64,000 nt of DNA from Auriscalpium vulgare (Eukaryota > Basidiomycota > Agaricomycetes > Russulales > Auriscalpiaceae), in contig JAHBBC010000026.1 of assembly GCA_019915015.1 (NCBI GenBank), forward strand, positions 62,001 to 126,000, given 5' to 3'. Below the pieces are notes generated by a model that ran no database searches, was not told the DNA's origin, and worked only from the letters and a program-made list of their open reading frames with translations. The first letter of the stretch is position 1; each line of letters begins with the position of its first letter. This document shows, piece by piece, positions 47,601-62,059 of the stretch. Position numbers and translations under genes: made by a program.

Positions 47601-48964
47601 CGCCACCGGTCCACGGTCCTCTGCAAGACGCAGTTGGAACGAGTCTTCTAGTCCGCAAATATTTGCTCAAGGTCACCGACGCCAGCGACAGGATCACACG
47701 GCACCTGCCCGCGGACCTGATCGTAGTCACAGCTCGCAACAGGCGTGAACGTGCGCCGGCTCCCTCCGACGACGGTATGCCCACAGCAACACCCGGTGGC
47801 AACAAGGGTTGCTGCCACGCGTTCAATTACACCCCCATCATCGTCGATGGAAACCTCAGCAACCGCGTCCGCAGGCTTTAAAGCACCCGCTCATCAGCCC
47901 GCCCGCTGCCTCCTCTGCACCGCGTCATGGTGTCGTTTCCCCCCCGTCGTAGACTCGCCCCTCCTGATGCCCTCGCATCCACCCAATCCCAGGCCCGGGT
48001 ATGCAGTCACACCAGCGCAGTAGGTGTGACGCTCGACCCGGTCGCGCCGGCACTGGCGCCGGAGTTCGACCTCCACCGCCCGCTGAGCGAGAAGTCGCTC
48101 TCAGGAATTCTTGCGCGTGCGTATCCCTGCTGCCAAAAATCGTGCGTTGTCCTAATATTAGCGCACATAGTGCATACATACATGGTGTCCGGAAACTCCA
48201 CGTGCGGAGAGGCCATCCTCGATGCGTTTCCCGGCCGATTGGCAACCCGGGGCGCTGCGACGCTTAGCTGGTGGGAGGCGTAGGCGCGCCACTGCGACGA
48301 TCAGCAGGGTGCAGGCAGCTGCAGCCCCGCCGCTGCATCGCGGACACGGAGCGCAACTGGCTCTTGTCCGTCGGTCAGGGACACGGACGCGGGGGCGCCA
48401 TCAGCAGTGAGTACGGACCTGCAAATCTGTGGCGCATGTGTGACATGCGCTGGCAGGACGTTGGACGTGCTTGCACGAGATGCACTTGCGCAACGGTCGG
48501 CCGCAACATACGAACATGGCGAGCCGCGGCACACATCAGCATTCGACGCAGGAGAGGAGTGCGGCGCGGGCAATGATTGGGACGGGAGCGGAGTGGGGAG
48601 GGGGCACGGCGCATGCGGGCAAGGTGAACGGTGCCGCGGAGGTGTATGTAGCGCAGAGTGGTCGTATAATGAAAGATGAAGGCCGCGCGGCATCCGGACC
48701 AGCGGCCCACCCAGCGGCCCACCCAGCGGCCCACTGCACCCGCCCCGCGGCCATGACGAGCGCTCGCCAGCGGCTGTGACCCGGCCTCTACGCGCGGCGC
48801 TCGCTACAGCGGTCTGGAGGGCGACGAAGTCCTCGAAATATCGTCGCAAGATAAGATGCAGCGCGAGAGGGGCACCGCCGGCGATATATGCGGTGACCGG
48901 CGCGCGTGGCGGCGGATCTGGCTTCTTCCACGCTGCGTCCGCGCCTCCGCCTACCTCGTCCAAC
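44671..48964. other. Decayed sequence with relics of family modules
   Basis: No intact gene. Module-B-like sequence appears at 47699-47740 (HLPADLIVVTARNRR) and a frame-shifted cousin at 46878-46945. Two related intron-like stretches start near 47159 and 48088 (both contain GCGCGTGCGTATC). Three further stretches share TGTGAGTT ... CTCATT ... CAG at about 45750, 46177 and 47400. A 12-bp minisatellite (AGCGGCCCACCC, nearly three copies) lies at 48701-48734. Confidence 0.5.
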
Positions 48965-49085
48965 GGTGCGTGCAGAGGTGCGTGCAGAAGAGGAGATGAA
49001 GGCAACTGCTCGGCTGCACCAAGGCATCGTCCAGCCCATTACAGAGCTGATTTTCAGTTATCATTATGATTGTACGCAAGTGTAG
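48965..49085 (+). pseudogene. 3' fragment of P7, copy 2
   Basis: The last 121 nt of the P7 coding sequence, including its stop (49083-49085), without the rest of the gene. It fixes the left end of the repeat unit. Confidence 0.9.
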
Positions 49086-49555
49086 CTATCGACTACTATG
49101 TACGAATATGAGGTTAGGGTTTGGGTGACGTAGCCGGTCGCTCGCAAAACACGAGTCGTCCGGTCGTAAGTACTCGTCCGAGCCGTCGTCGTCCTTGCTA
49201 CGCTTGTCACCATGCTCGTATCCTCAGAAAGATCTCCAAATGGACTCCATCTGTGTCTGTCATGTCCACGATAGTATCCACGAGCGCGCAGCGTGTATGC
49301 GGACCAGCACGGTTGGCGTCGCTCTTTGCGTCATAAGTAATCGCCTTCCATTCGGTGAGCAAGGTCCGAGCAACGGTAGTTCCGTACTTACACTCATCGT
49401 AGCTCCTCCCGCCGGCCCTTTGCTGGCGATGCGCTACTCGGGCGGACACATAACGCAACCGATCGAGATCCCCGTCACGCTGACCCGTTATCTCCCCACC
49501 CCTATATGATCCCGCCTCGCTTGGAGTCCGCTACGACGAGTGCGCCAGACAAATC

Positions 49556-51209
49556 ATGCAAGAATCATCGCTTTCCTACGACAGACAGGCGTTGTACTAT
49601 GCTGCGCGGATATATACCGCCAACGAACGTATCCGTGCTTTGCCGCTCTCTCACCGCACCCCATACTACAACCTCTATGCGAACGAAGTGGTGCGTCTCA
49701 CATCATGTCTTTCCATCTCCAACTCATCCATATGTTACAGCTTACCGCGCTGCGATATGTATCGAGCCTCACACGAGGTACCAACGTCCCAGAAATCATC
49801 ATCAGAGCCCAAGCCGCTCTCCTGCAAGCGCCTGCAAACGGCGCACAGGCGTGGTCTTTCGACCCTTCCGACGTCGAAATCGGCTTCTATGAGGTCGAGT
49901 ACGCCGGGTATCGTTTTGCAGACGACTGGTGGAATGAATGTGCGTCGCATCTTCCCGTCATTGTCTGCGCGGCATTCATGCTCTCACTTAGCGGACACTG
50001 CTGCGCGGAATCGCTCTGCTCAGTTGAATGTGACCAAAGACGCCATCGTGGATGCGTACAGGCGTCCGGATACTGTGCCGACAAGCGTCAATATACAGCA
50101 TATGCCTTCGCCGATGTCGACCCCTATTTCTCTTGCACCCAGTCACTCTACTCCCTCGCCTGCTCTGCCAAATCACCATGCTTTTCGAAATGCAGTCAAT
50201 CCACGCATCCCGTCGCCAAGTCAGCCTGCTCCAATATTGTCGGCCGAGCGCAAGCGTGTCCACAACGGCGACCACGACAACTCCGCCGAGGACAGCACTC
50301 ACGCACCGAGCGCAACGAAACGGCCGCGGGGGCGGCCGCGGAAGAGCGAAGCACGGCCAGCGAGCAAGATCATCTTCGTCCATCGCCGCCTGGATCAATA
50401 CGAAGGCGAATCAGAGCTGCCCGCCGATGCGATCATCGTGCGCATCAACTCCAGCAGGTATCTCGTCGGCTTGTCGTCTTCTGCTCGCAATATCGTGCGT
50501 GTAATATGATGTTCGTTCTACTTTGTTTGTTGATCGTTTGACAGGCGCAGTGTGAGGCGTGCAACGCTGCTGGGGCAGCATGTTTCAAAGGGCCGAATGA
50601 GGCCTGCACACTGTGCTCGCTACGAAAGCGGCCGTGCAAGCAATTAGCCCTTGCTACCCATGCAGAGACTCTTCAAGACAACGCACGCGCGCAGAAAAGC
50701 AATAGAATATTGGATTACTTTGACAAGCTTCCGGATACTAGCGGTGAGGGTCACGCTCACGTTTCCACTCACCGTTCCTAAACGTAGTATTTGCATCCAT
50801 AGCTGCCGCCAGCGGCATCAAGCCAGGGATCCTGATCGGGCAGGGTGCCCAAGAATTCGCACCGCGCCGCCTGACGTATACACACGAGCGCGGCGGGCTC
50901 CCGCGCGACACCGTCGTCGTCATTGTCAAGCAGGGCCAGCCTGCAGAAGTCATCGAGTACGCAGTGGGGCTGTATTCCCAGAATCAGAGCTCAGTACGCC
51001 CGTCCTCCGCGTCGTCGCCGTTTTTCAGACTCACGTCGTTGCAGACCGCGTGTATGCAGTGCGCGGAGCGCAATGTGCCGTGCTTTCCGGGCCCGGGCGA
51101 TGCGTGCACGTTGTGTGTGCTGCACGATGAGCCGTGTGCGGTAAGCGGGGCGGCAGATCTGCGGCTGGTAGACGTGCTGATTGTGTGTCCAGATTTTTGT
51201 GCACGATGA
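49556..51209 (+). CDS. P8 copy 2
   Basis: Exons 49556-49690, 49741-49939, 49992-50494, 50545-50743, 50788-50993 and 51045-51209. Same structure as copy 1 with two amino-acid changes in domain A: Phe61 to Val (49786, T to G) and Thr77 to Ala (49834, A to G). A third change, G to C at 49954, is in intron 2. Everything else in the gene reads the same, including both Cys6 clusters and the AT-hook. Confidence 0.75.
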
Positions 51210-54200
51210 TATGGAGGACACTACCTCGAAGGCCGACCTCGAGCTGAGACGCTCCGCCTGCCCCCGCCAATCCACAGCATCATGCGCAAGGTGCACGCGG
51301 ACTTCCACGTACTGCCGACCCTCGCCGCGCCGTGCAAGGACGGGCTGTATGTCGTCCCCAAGGGGCACTTTGTTCTCGCGTTGCGCGCTGTAAGCCAGCG
51401 AGACCCGACGCTGCGATGTGCATCGCTGTCGATGCGGGCGCCGCTGCCTAGCGCGTGGATCCCAGCGGCCACCCGCCTCGCGCCCGCCCTCGCGGACCTA
51501 GACTCGCGGTCAGATGGGATCGCGGGCGGCAGCCCGCCATGCTGCAGCACTTACTCTCGCAGTGACGGCACACGGACAACGGTGCGCCTCGCGTGCGCGG
51601 ACGCCGCTATTGTGCAGAGCATCCTGCCTTCGGTGCTCCAAGACAGGCCCTGGCACGGCCAGCGATCAGACCGTGACGAAGGCGGTGGAAAGGGGCGAGC
51701 AGTCAACGGTTAACAACTTTACATTGAGGGACTATGTACATAGTGCATCGCTACACACTAACAACACCACAATTGTGCCAAATCATAAGTACTCGAGGAT
51801 ACTGCGATCAAATAGAATGAAGAACAAGAATGTCACAACCTACAAATGAAAAGCGGCGCCGAAATGTATAACCCTACAAACATATGGGGACGTCTACTGT
51901 ATATGACAAAATAACAGTGCGCTCAAGAGCATTCACAGACGTGACAAATAGGAGTAAGTATGGTAAAATACCGACATGCAAGCCCGCTGTCGCTGCGGTC
52001 GGCAGCTATGCGCAGCGGCCTAAGTAGCCCGCTACGACAAGCATGGCCCATCATCAGCGTCAGACCACGACAGATATGGCAGAACAACATACCGGCAAAG
52101 ACAATCCCAACGAGGGATGGCGCGGAAGAGCGGGAAGAAGAGGGAGCGGCGACGACGAATGGCGTGGGCTAGAGGGAGAGCGGGAAAAGGCGAGGGCCAG
52201 AGAGAGAGACGGCGGGGGAAAAGCTGATGCTTTCGAACGCCCGCGCCGCTGTGATTTATACGTTGCGACCCCGCGGACATCCCCGCCGGGTAATGTGACA
52301 CGCCCACCCCGAAACATGAAACATAGCAGCACTTACGTCTCTGTGTGAACGTCGAGCTGAGGGACTCGGCCCTTCCAGCATCGCGGCAGTTCGCATCGCC
52401 CGGATTTAAACCGTATTCCCGTCATCCGAAAGAAAACGCCGGCCGACCGCGAGCAGCATTCCAGCAAGTCGGGAGTCGATGTTGCTACATTATAGGATCG
52501 TCGGTGTGGTTGATGCGAAGGGCGCGCGCGATGGAGATGTGAATTTAGACGGAGATGAAGGGCAACCGCCCGGACGGCGCGATGGATTCAGTAATTCCGC
52601 GCATGCGGGGGACCATGAGCCCACGGAACGGCGCGACGTCCTGCAAGCAGCGTTGCGCGGTCGGCGGCAATGCGGAGGAGCACGCCCGCGTTCTGAACGA
52701 GGCAACCGACCACCGCGACGGCTGTCAATGCTGGACCGAAAATTTCGAGCTGCGGGGCAGACGGTACATCAGCGCGATGGCTACTGCTGAACGCTCTGAG
52801 GAAAGAGAAAGGACGCCCCATAGATTGCCAATAAGATGTCAGGGCGCGGATCCCACACGAGGCTCTCGTCATCGACCCTCGCCGTTGTTGCGCCGAGCGC
52901 GCCGTTCCCGATACAGCGCTGCATCCAAGTCAGCACGCAAATAATACCTGAAAGGACACCGGCAGAATTGCGAGACCGCAAGGGTCTGAACTTTATTCTG
53001 CGATCGCGCCGCAAGGCCTCACTGGGAAAGGAAGCATATGAGTATTTCTGGATGAAAAGAAACGGGGCGACGAACCTGCAAATCGGCGAGACGCGTTGGG
53101 ACGGCGTTTCGTCGATGTGACAGCACTGAGCAGCTGGACCGCACAAGCTCCCTGCACCGCCGAGTGCTACGTGCAAATCGGCAGCTAGAACGTCGCGCAT
53201 GGAAGGCAGGTCGCGCGGGTTCACTTGCTCCATCGAGGACCGCGGCTGCCGATTTGTCTGCCCATCGCCGGAGCTCCGCCGGACGCGTACCACTCGCGCG
53301 CTCGACGGCACAAGTGAAGACTTACCAGGAGTTGAAAGGAAATGCCTTGCGGCTAACGCACGCTCGAGCGTGAACGCAGCAAGCATCGGCGATTTTATTG
53401 CCCAGACATTGCGAGGGAGTGGCGGAGCGGCGCTCACCAGTATCTCAATGCAGTGCTGGGACCGCCCCGAAGCTGAGGCTGTAGGGTGCCCTCGTCTGGG
53501 CCCTTACTTATCTGCGCTCCACGTACAGCCGCGCTCTCCATACACACGGCGTAATCACATCTGTGCAGGTGGAGAACGGGGACAACCCATTCTCGGCACC
53601 TTGCAGCGGATGTGCTTGCAGTGGAGGAAGGGGCGGCGCTACGCGGAGACTGAGGTGCGGACGAGGAGGACGGTCTGATATCGGCGGCGAAGCGGCGAGC
53701 CGGTTGGACGAGGCATCCTGCGCACAGAGTTACAAACGGCCGCCTGTGTCTACGCATGGATGTCCGATTCGACGTGGTGCGTACCTGGAGTGATGATGGC
53801 GGTCGTCGGAGCACTATGTACACATTTGCGCGGCCTCTACATGATACCATAGTCGGTGCAAGAGTACAATGACTGGACTGGACACGCACCAGGGTGGTAG
53901 CAGCGGAAAGAGCGACGGCTGCGCTCGCTCGCGTTGGTGTTCTGCACCATCGCGCGCGCATGAGGGCTGGTAAGAGATCGTAAATGAGCTCTTAGCACAC
54001 ATTTCACAGGACTGGGGCGCACCTGCAGCTTCGTGTACGTATCCCGCTCGATTATCAGCAGCCGGACGACCGAGGTATGCGCGACAAAGATGAGCCGAGG
54101 TCGCGCTCGTTGAGAGGCACTGTTTGCGGCCACTTGAGGTGACAACCGCGCTCCAGCACACGCGTTTAGCACCCTTTGGCGCAACGAGAATTAGATCAAT

Positions 54201-57200
54201 TGCGCTGCATAGATTGGACAGGATGGCGCACCGAGTCTACCAAGGTGTATGCGCGATGATTCGTACAGGGCGGCCGGTGAACGTGATGCGCTGGGGGCAG
54301 TACGAACGCGTTAAGCAGGAAGGAATGCTGGACGCGCGACCAACTCGTTGCAGGCCGCGTTCTGATTCAGATGTATTGAGTCAGATGGCGCATGGATGGA
54401 TCATAGCCGGCGCACGAAGCTCGGGGAGGATGTGCAGTGGGCGTATGCGCGTTGATTTGGACCGGCGTGACGTGGATGTGGATGCTGGGCAGCCTACCGG
54501 CGTGCAGGCTGCGATCTAGGTCGACGTCGTCATTGATTGCTGCGCCTGCCTTGATGAGCAGCCGTGCCTGCGACGCCGGATAGTAAGCCAACAGGCATGT
54601 TCAACCACGGTCAGAGACTCACTTGTGTGCGTTCTTAGCGCAAAGCCGTCGTGTTGCTCGCCCATATCGAATGATCTGCCCGCACGCGTGAGATTGCAGG
54701 ACGCGGGGATTAAGAGCATCACGAGGATATGGGGACAGTGTGTCAAGAAAGAGAAAGTGGAAAAGACGACGGGCGTGTAGACGAGTAACTGCGGTGGACG
54801 CGCGGGGTAAAAGAGCGCGAGAGTGCAAGTTGCGCGCGCCGTGGTCACAAGGCGCTGGCGACTTGGCTCGCTCGACGACTTGGCTCACGCGCGCCATGGG
54901 CACAGTCGACTGCGACACTAAGTGTATGCAATACTTTCTGCTTCAAAAATACTCATGCAGCAACCTATCCAGACAGACTTCCGACGACGTGCCCCCTTGC
55001 TCTCCCGGCGCTTTCGCAAAGCTTCAGCTGCCTGCTTACAATCTTGCGTGGATCTGGCTGCATCGCGGCGGCCTCGGACATGGATGCGCATGGGAATATT
55101 GCCAGGCCAGGCCGAAAATCAATCATGTCAAGGGCGGAATTATGATCGCACCTTGTGCGTCAAGATCCTCGACTCTCAAAAGGTAACTCGGCACAAACCC
55201 CCGCATCATTCAAAGGGTGACAAGAATGGCTCCAAGGCTCTGGAGGCATTCCTGGCACCCTTTGAGTGATGCTGAGGTATCCCGGGGATTCTGTAAAATC
55301 ATTGAGTAGTCCCTCTGCATTGCTGAAGCCATGCAGCGTGCACAGATATTGTGATCGGCACCCTTGCCAACCCCCTCCCAGCCTCACTTTGGGCCCCGGT
55401 TATCTGATCCACCGGGAAATGAAGGCCAGGCTTACCAATTTCCAATCGGTCGCCACCTCGGATTGTGACAGCTATTACTCCTTTCCCTGTCAGTAAGCTT
55501 CAATTCACCTGTCCTCGAAAACGTATTCGGCTCCTAGTTCCATGGGAACCGGGGCCCACTTCCCATCCGCACAGGTCCGCCCCCGTCCACCCCTCGCACA
55601 CGCACGTCCAATTGAACTCTCCTCTATACCACCACCATCGATCCACCGCCTTTCTGTCGACCTCATTGCGACTGCCCGCGTTCGTATCTCTTGACCACGT
55701 CGTGAGTGCTTTTCTTCTGAACGTTCATATTTGATCAAAGGCTCACATGTGCTCTAGGGAGCCTCCAGCTCTCATTGTGCGCGTCAGAGGTCATCGAACG
55801 CGGAAACCAGACGACGCGCGCCTCGCGTGTGAAAAAGCCGACGTCGGTCCGACGACGACTCGAGTCACTCAGCACCAACCTCGATCAGTATCCCGCTGGC
55901 GACACCAGCATTCCTTCTACCTACGTCGGACTCTCTACTTCAACCTCTCATGAAAATGCGGGCTCGAGCGCCTTGCTCTGCTGGCACATTGTGAGCATAT
56001 TCATACCCCTTCTTCGCGCTTGAAGTTGATCTGACGACGGACGCTCATTCTTCTGAAGCTCGGAATTCGTCAATTCTGCCCTCTTTACGACAGCGGGGCA
56101 AATCTCGCCGTGAGTCGTGCCGAACACGTGTCTTTGCGCCTTGCAGAGACGTGCGATCATATCGATGACCGCGGATCGTTTGAGATCGCACGACTGAGTC
56201 TTTGCGCGGAACAGATGGCTGGTTAGTATATTGTTCTCCTTCTTCTGCCCCTAGAGCCCGCCTAATAGTCCGGCTTCTGTAGCGCCGAGATTCTCCCCTG
56301 CAACTCGAGACGCGCACTCCGAGCTCAAGCGGCGGACCTGGCGAGCAGCGACATCGAGGCGGCGAGCGGGAGCAGCGCCGCACTTGCGATGGTAACGTCC
56401 TTCTTGCGAACAGCTGCAGGCCGCCTGCGTCCCTTGCCACTGTCGCGCTCAGACCCAGAGCATGCGGGTACAGAGGAAGCTCAGAGTCGTTCAAGTCGAA
56501 ACAGAAAAAGCCGACGTCGGACCGACGACTCGAGTCGCTCAGCACCGTCACCTCGGTCAGTATCCCGCTGGCGACACCAGCGTTCCTTCTACCTACGTCG
56601 GACTCTCTACTTCAAACTCTCGTGGCAATGCGGACTCGAGCGCCTTGCTCTGCTGGCACATGTGAGCATCTTCATACCCATTCTTCTCGCTTGAAGTTAA
56701 TCTGACGACCGACGCTCTTCTTTTGAAGCTCGGATCTCGTCAATTCTGCCCTCTTTACGACAGCGGGGCAAATTTTGCCGCGAGTCGTGCCGAACACATG
56801 TCTTTGCGCGCGCGCTGCAGGATCATATCGATGACCGCGGATCGTTTGAGATCGCAGGACTGAGTGCTTGCGCAGAACACAGATGGCAGGTTAGTATATT
56901 GTTCTCCTTGTTCTGCCCCTTGAGCCCGCCTAACAGCCCCGTCTTCCACAGCGCCGAGAGTTTCCCGTCCAACACGACACGCGCACTCCGAGCTCGAGCG
57001 GCGGACCTGGCGAGCAGCGACATCGAGGCGGCAAGCGGGAGCAGCGCCGCAATCGCGATGGCAACGTCCTTCTTGCGAACAGCTGCAGGCCGCCTGCCTC
57101 CCTTGCCGCTGTCGCGCCCAGACCTGGAGTATGCGGGTACAGAGGAAGCTCAGCGTCGTGCAAGTCGAAAGAGACCCTTGCGCGCGCGCGCGCTGAAGAG

Positions 57201-60200
57201 ACATTTCCTCGACATCGCGACTTACGAGTGAGTATTCGCGTGTGCTCTTATCTTTCACAGTATCCTCACGGTTCTCTCGCGACAGCTATGCTCCTTCTGC
57301 CAAAGATTTACGACCACGATGCCTGTGCCGTGCCGTATCTACGTCGTCGTCCTAGTCTTCTCCAGGACACGCGCCTTCTGCTATGGACGGTATCAACATA
57401 CTTTCAACAAGATGCACACGGGCGTTTAATCACACCTGGTACGTGTGTTGTCTGTTAAGCGTATCGTAGCAGTAACTAATCAATGAATCAAACAGAAAAC
57501 GGGCTACTGTACCCAGGTTGAAGACACGGCCCGACGGACGGGCGGCACTCGCTACTGCACGCACGCCTGACACCGCCCCCATTGAGTCTGCACGCACGCA
57601 GTGGTCCTCCGCAGGTTATGCGGTCGAGCGCACGGCGTTCGAGTGCTCTAACCGCGCTTTCTCCGACGATCCAGTCAGCGGAGCCGCGCCAACAACTGCT
57701 TACGCATCGTGCATGCGCAGAACAACGTGCCAACGGGATCAGGAGCGTCCGATATAAATGCACTCCTAGGTGCTTAGTGGAATGGTACGCAGTTTTGTTT
57801 TTCGAGCTTTCTGAGCCCAAAACTGACGCTCCATTGCAGTCCATGTCCGGCTACCCAGGCCGTAGACGTGCTCGCCTGGGCGCCCGACAGTCCGCAAGCA
57901 CGCGCGGTGCCATTATCCCTTCACGAATTTCACCCTCCAACAGGCGCTGCGCGAGCCCGTGCTGTCCAGCAGCTCCCTCCCTCTCCTCCGTTCTGAAAAT
58001 TGTCAGCTTCCTCCAATTCGAGCGCATTCAAGGGTCCCCAAGTCTCGGCGTTTGCTGTGGCTTTCATTGCGCCGGCGGGTCTGTCCCGATCGTCAAGTCC
58101 CAGCGCACGGACGCTCTATCGCTACATGCGTGCCGCAGCGCCGCATCATCTCTGAATCCGACAGCCGCTCGATCCATGCCCACTTCCCTGTCAGCGGCCA
58201 GCTGAGGTCTCTCGAAAACCACGACGAGCGCCCTCGAGGAGGCTTCTGCCTTGTGAGTTGTTCTTGACAAGGACCAGCAAGCTTACTCATTCCTGAACAA
58301 CAGTGCGTGCTTTCAGTCGTCGCGGGCGCAGTGTACTAGTCGCTTCGCCGTAAGGTGACGCCACATGCATACAGGGTCCGTCGTCCGTCGTTCAAGCACA
58401 AGCAGCACAGGCCTCGTGCCGCACGTCAAGTCGTTCAACAATCGGACCGCAGATCGTGCACGCGCGTAGCACACGCGGCCCAAACGGTGCCTCTCATGCA
58501 TCCACGGAGAATCTGCCGCCGCCGCTCGCTGAAGCGGCTGTCCAGGTCCGGCGGGACGATCGACAACGACGACCGGCACCTGGAGAGTCGCCGCCAACCT
58601 TTCCACTGCCACAAAGCCCACGTGCGCCGTGTCGATCGCGCTGCTATCCATCCTGTGCGCTGTTTCTTCGACGCACGCTTCTGTATCGTGAGTTTGTTCC
58701 ACATCCTTGCCGGCAACTCACTCATTTTCATGTATCAGTGCATGCGCTACACATAACCGATCACACAAGGTGCATTTTCATGCGCAGGCATGGCGCACGC
58801 CGATGGTGCCTGTGACAGCGAGCACTCCATGCGTTCGTTGTCCGTCACGTCCTGTGTAGGCACTGTGCACGCCACGCCGCACTGAGACTTCGTCCTCGCC
58901 CGCGTTGCATGCCGCCGACTCCCGCCGCACAGCCTGCGCACGGACCATCCGCAGTGTGTGGGCGGCCCAGGTCCATCGCAGGCGAACATGCCGCAAGCGT
59001 CGCCTCACGTGCCGGCAAATGCATCGCCATTCAACGGCGCGCTCTTCCCTCAGCTGTCGGGTACTCCGCCCCAGCGTCCCGGCAGTTCTCCCCGCAGCAG
59101 GCCATCTGTATGCTCACAGGCCCTCCACCGTTGGCTCAGGAACAGGAACGATTCACCGGTTCTGGCGGCAATACACGCAGCAGCACATGCCCGATACAAA
59201 GACAGAATGCTCGACTCCCTCATCGCTTTGCCTCTTGCTCGCGGACATGGCAAACGCCGACGCGTGGGTGCGACGTCGACACCGCGCTCTCGGCCGCCGT
59301 CGCAGCTAGCTCGCCACCGATCTACAAACGGCCAACTCCGTCCATTGCGCGCACGAAGGTTCCCAGCATGCATTTCGCCCCAGAATTGCCTGCGGACGAC
59401 GCCAGCCTCGCGACAGGGTCACACGGCATCCGCGCGTGGACCTCATTGTCGCTCACCTTCGCCGGCGCCGCCGCGGGTAACATGGCGGGTACGACGCCGC
59501 ACTCCAGCGCGGGCGACTCGAGAAGCAGCAGCAGGCGTTCCCAGCCACAAATGACCTGCCGTGCAGGAAGTCCATGTCCACCGGCGACGACGCGCGCGGG
59601 CTTGATGCGTTCAAGTCGCGCGCCGAACGGGTCCAGAAGTCACGAGCGCGCGATGCAGCGCCCTGCGCAAAGTCGCTGTCAGGAATGTTTGCGCGTGCGT
59701 ATCACCCTGAGCACAATCGTGCGATGTCTAATATTTTTGCAGTACAGTAACAGGCCGTGCCGTCGCCCCGACATCGAGCATCCGGCACATGTCTATGTGT
59801 GCAGACTCCGTCCTCGGCCCATCAACATTGGCCCCGCGTCAGCATGCCACCTCCATCTCCATTAATGGCCGACTTGTGGTGCTTCCGTCCAGCGTGCTCA
59901 AACATCGTGAGTTTGTACTTTGATCTGTGGAGGGAACTTTCTCATTCTCTCGTTGTATCAGTAAGTGCGGCGCCGCAAAGACAACGTGCTCGAATGCCCC
60001 GTAGCATCGTCGGAGTCGCCGAGCACGACGTAGGCGCCCTGCGCAGCGCACCGCGCTCATGCGTCGACACTGTGCTCTCAGTGGCCATCGCAGCTATACG
60101 TGCTCGCCACCGGTCCACGGTCCTCTGCAAGACGCAGTTGGAACGAGTCTTCTAGTCCGCAAATATTTGCTCAAGGTCACCGACGCCAGCGACAGGATCA

Positions 60201-61468
60201 CACGGCACCTGCCCGCGGACCTGATCGTAGTCACAGCTCGCAACAGGCGTGAACGTGCGCCGGCTCCCTCCGACGACGGTATGCCCACAGCAACACCCGG
60301 TGGCAACAAGGGTTGCTGCCACGCGTTCAATTACACCCCCATCATCGTCGATGGAAACCTCAGCAACCGCGTCCGCAGGCTTTAAAGCACCCGCTCATCA
60401 GCCCGCCCGCTGCCTCCTCTGCACCGCGTCATGGTGTCGTTTCCCCCCCGTCGTAGACTCGCCCCTCCTGATGCCCTCGCATCCACCCAATCCCAGGCCC
60501 GGGTATGCAGTCACACCAGCGCAGTAGGTGTGACGCTCGACCCGGTCGCGCCGGCACTGGCGCCGGAGTTCGACCTCCACCGCCCGCTGAGCGAGAAGTC
60601 GCTCTCAGGAATTCTTGCGCGTGCGTATCCCTGCTGCCAAAAATCGTGCGTTGTCCTAATATTAGCGCACATAGTGCATACATACATGGTGTCCGGAAAC
60701 TCCACGTGCGGAGAGGCCATCCTCGATGCGTTTCCCGGCCGATTGGCAACCCGGGGCGCTGCGACGCTTAGCTGGTGGGAGGCGTAGGCGCGCCACTGCG
60801 ACGATCAGCAGGGTGCAGGCAGCTGCAGCCCCGCCGCTGCATCGCGGACACGGAGCGCAACTGGCTCTTGTCCGTCGGTCAGGGACACGGACGCGGGGGC
60901 GCCATCAGCAGTGAGTACGGACCTGCAAATCTGTGGCGCATGTGTGACATGCGCTGGCAGGACGTTGGACGTGCTTGCACGAGATGCACTTGCGCAACGG
61001 TCGGCCGCAACATACGAACATGGCGAGCCGCGGCACACATCAGCATTCGACGCAGGAGAGGAGTGCGGCGCGGGCAATGATTGGGACGGGAGCGGAGTGG
61101 GGAGGGGGCACGGCGCATGCGGGCAAGGTGAACGGTGCCGCGGAGGTGTATGTAGCGCAGAGTGGTCGTATAATGAAAGATGAAGGCCGCGCGGCATCCG
61201 GACCAGCGGCCCACCCAGCGGCCCACCCAGCGGCCCACTGCACCCGCCCCGCGGCCATGACGAGCGCTCGCCAGCGGCTGTGACCCGGCCTCTACGCGCG
61301 GCGCTCGCTACAGCGGTCTGGAGGGCGACGAAGTCCTCGAAATATCGTCGCAAGATAAGATGCAGCGCGAGAGGGGCACCGCCGGCGATATATGCGGTGA
61401 CCGGCGCGCGTGGCGGCGGATCTGGCTTCTTCCACGCTGCGTCCGCGCCTCCGCCTACCTCGTCCAAC

Positions 61469-61589
61469 GGTGCGTGCAGAGGTGCGTGCAGAAGAGGAGA
61501 TGAAGGCAACTGCTCGGCTGCACCAAGGCATCGTCCAGCCCATTACAGAGCTGATTTTCAGTTATCATTATGATTGTACGCAAGTGTAG
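61469..61589 (+). pseudogene. 3' fragment of P7, copy 3
   Basis: Same 121-nt P7 tail as at 48965-49085, with the stop at 61587-61589. Confidence 0.9.
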
Positions 61590-62059
61590 CTATCGACTAC
61601 TATGTACGAATATGAGGTTAGGGTTTGGGTGACGTAGCCGGTCGCTCGCAAAACACGAGTCGTCCGGTCGTAAGTACTCGTCCGAGCCGTCGTCGTCCTT
61701 GCTACGCTTGTCACCATGCTCGTATCCTCAGAAAGATCTCCAAATGGACTCCATCTGTGTCTGTCATGTCCACGATAGTATCCACGAGCGCGCAGCGTGT
61801 ATGCGGACCAGCACGGTTGGCGTCGCTCTTTGCGTCATAAGTAATCGCCTTCCATTCGGTGAGCAAGGTCCGAGCAACGGTAGTTCCGTACTTACACTCA
61901 TCGTAGCTCCTCCCGCCGGCCCTTTGCTGGCGATGCGCTACTCGGGCGGACACATAACGCAACCGATCGAGATCCCCGTCACGCTGACCCGTTATCTCCC
62001 CACCCCTATATGATCCCGCCTCGCTTGGAGTCCGCTACGACGAGTGCGCCAGACAAATC

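Larger units (their letters stand above)
36446..48964. repeat. 12.5-kb tandem segment, copy 1
   Basis: 12,519 bp. Begins inside the last exon of P7 at GGTGCGTGCAGAGG and runs to the point where that sequence recurs. Nearly identical to copy 2, except for several small differences in the first 0.6 kb (net 15 bp longer here) and three substitutions in and near P8 exon 2. Confidence 0.95.
48965..61468. repeat. 12.5-kb tandem segment, copy 2
   Basis: 12,504 bp, same orientation. Contains the P7 tail fragment, P8 copy 2, the 673-bp repeat pair and the same decayed region; open frames from about 50 kb on translate identically to copy 1. Confidence 0.95.

Noticed and set aside
48301..49005. 234-codon minus-strand frame across the repeat junction
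   Set aside because: Crosses the duplication joint and is antisense to the P7 tail; it can only be a by-product.
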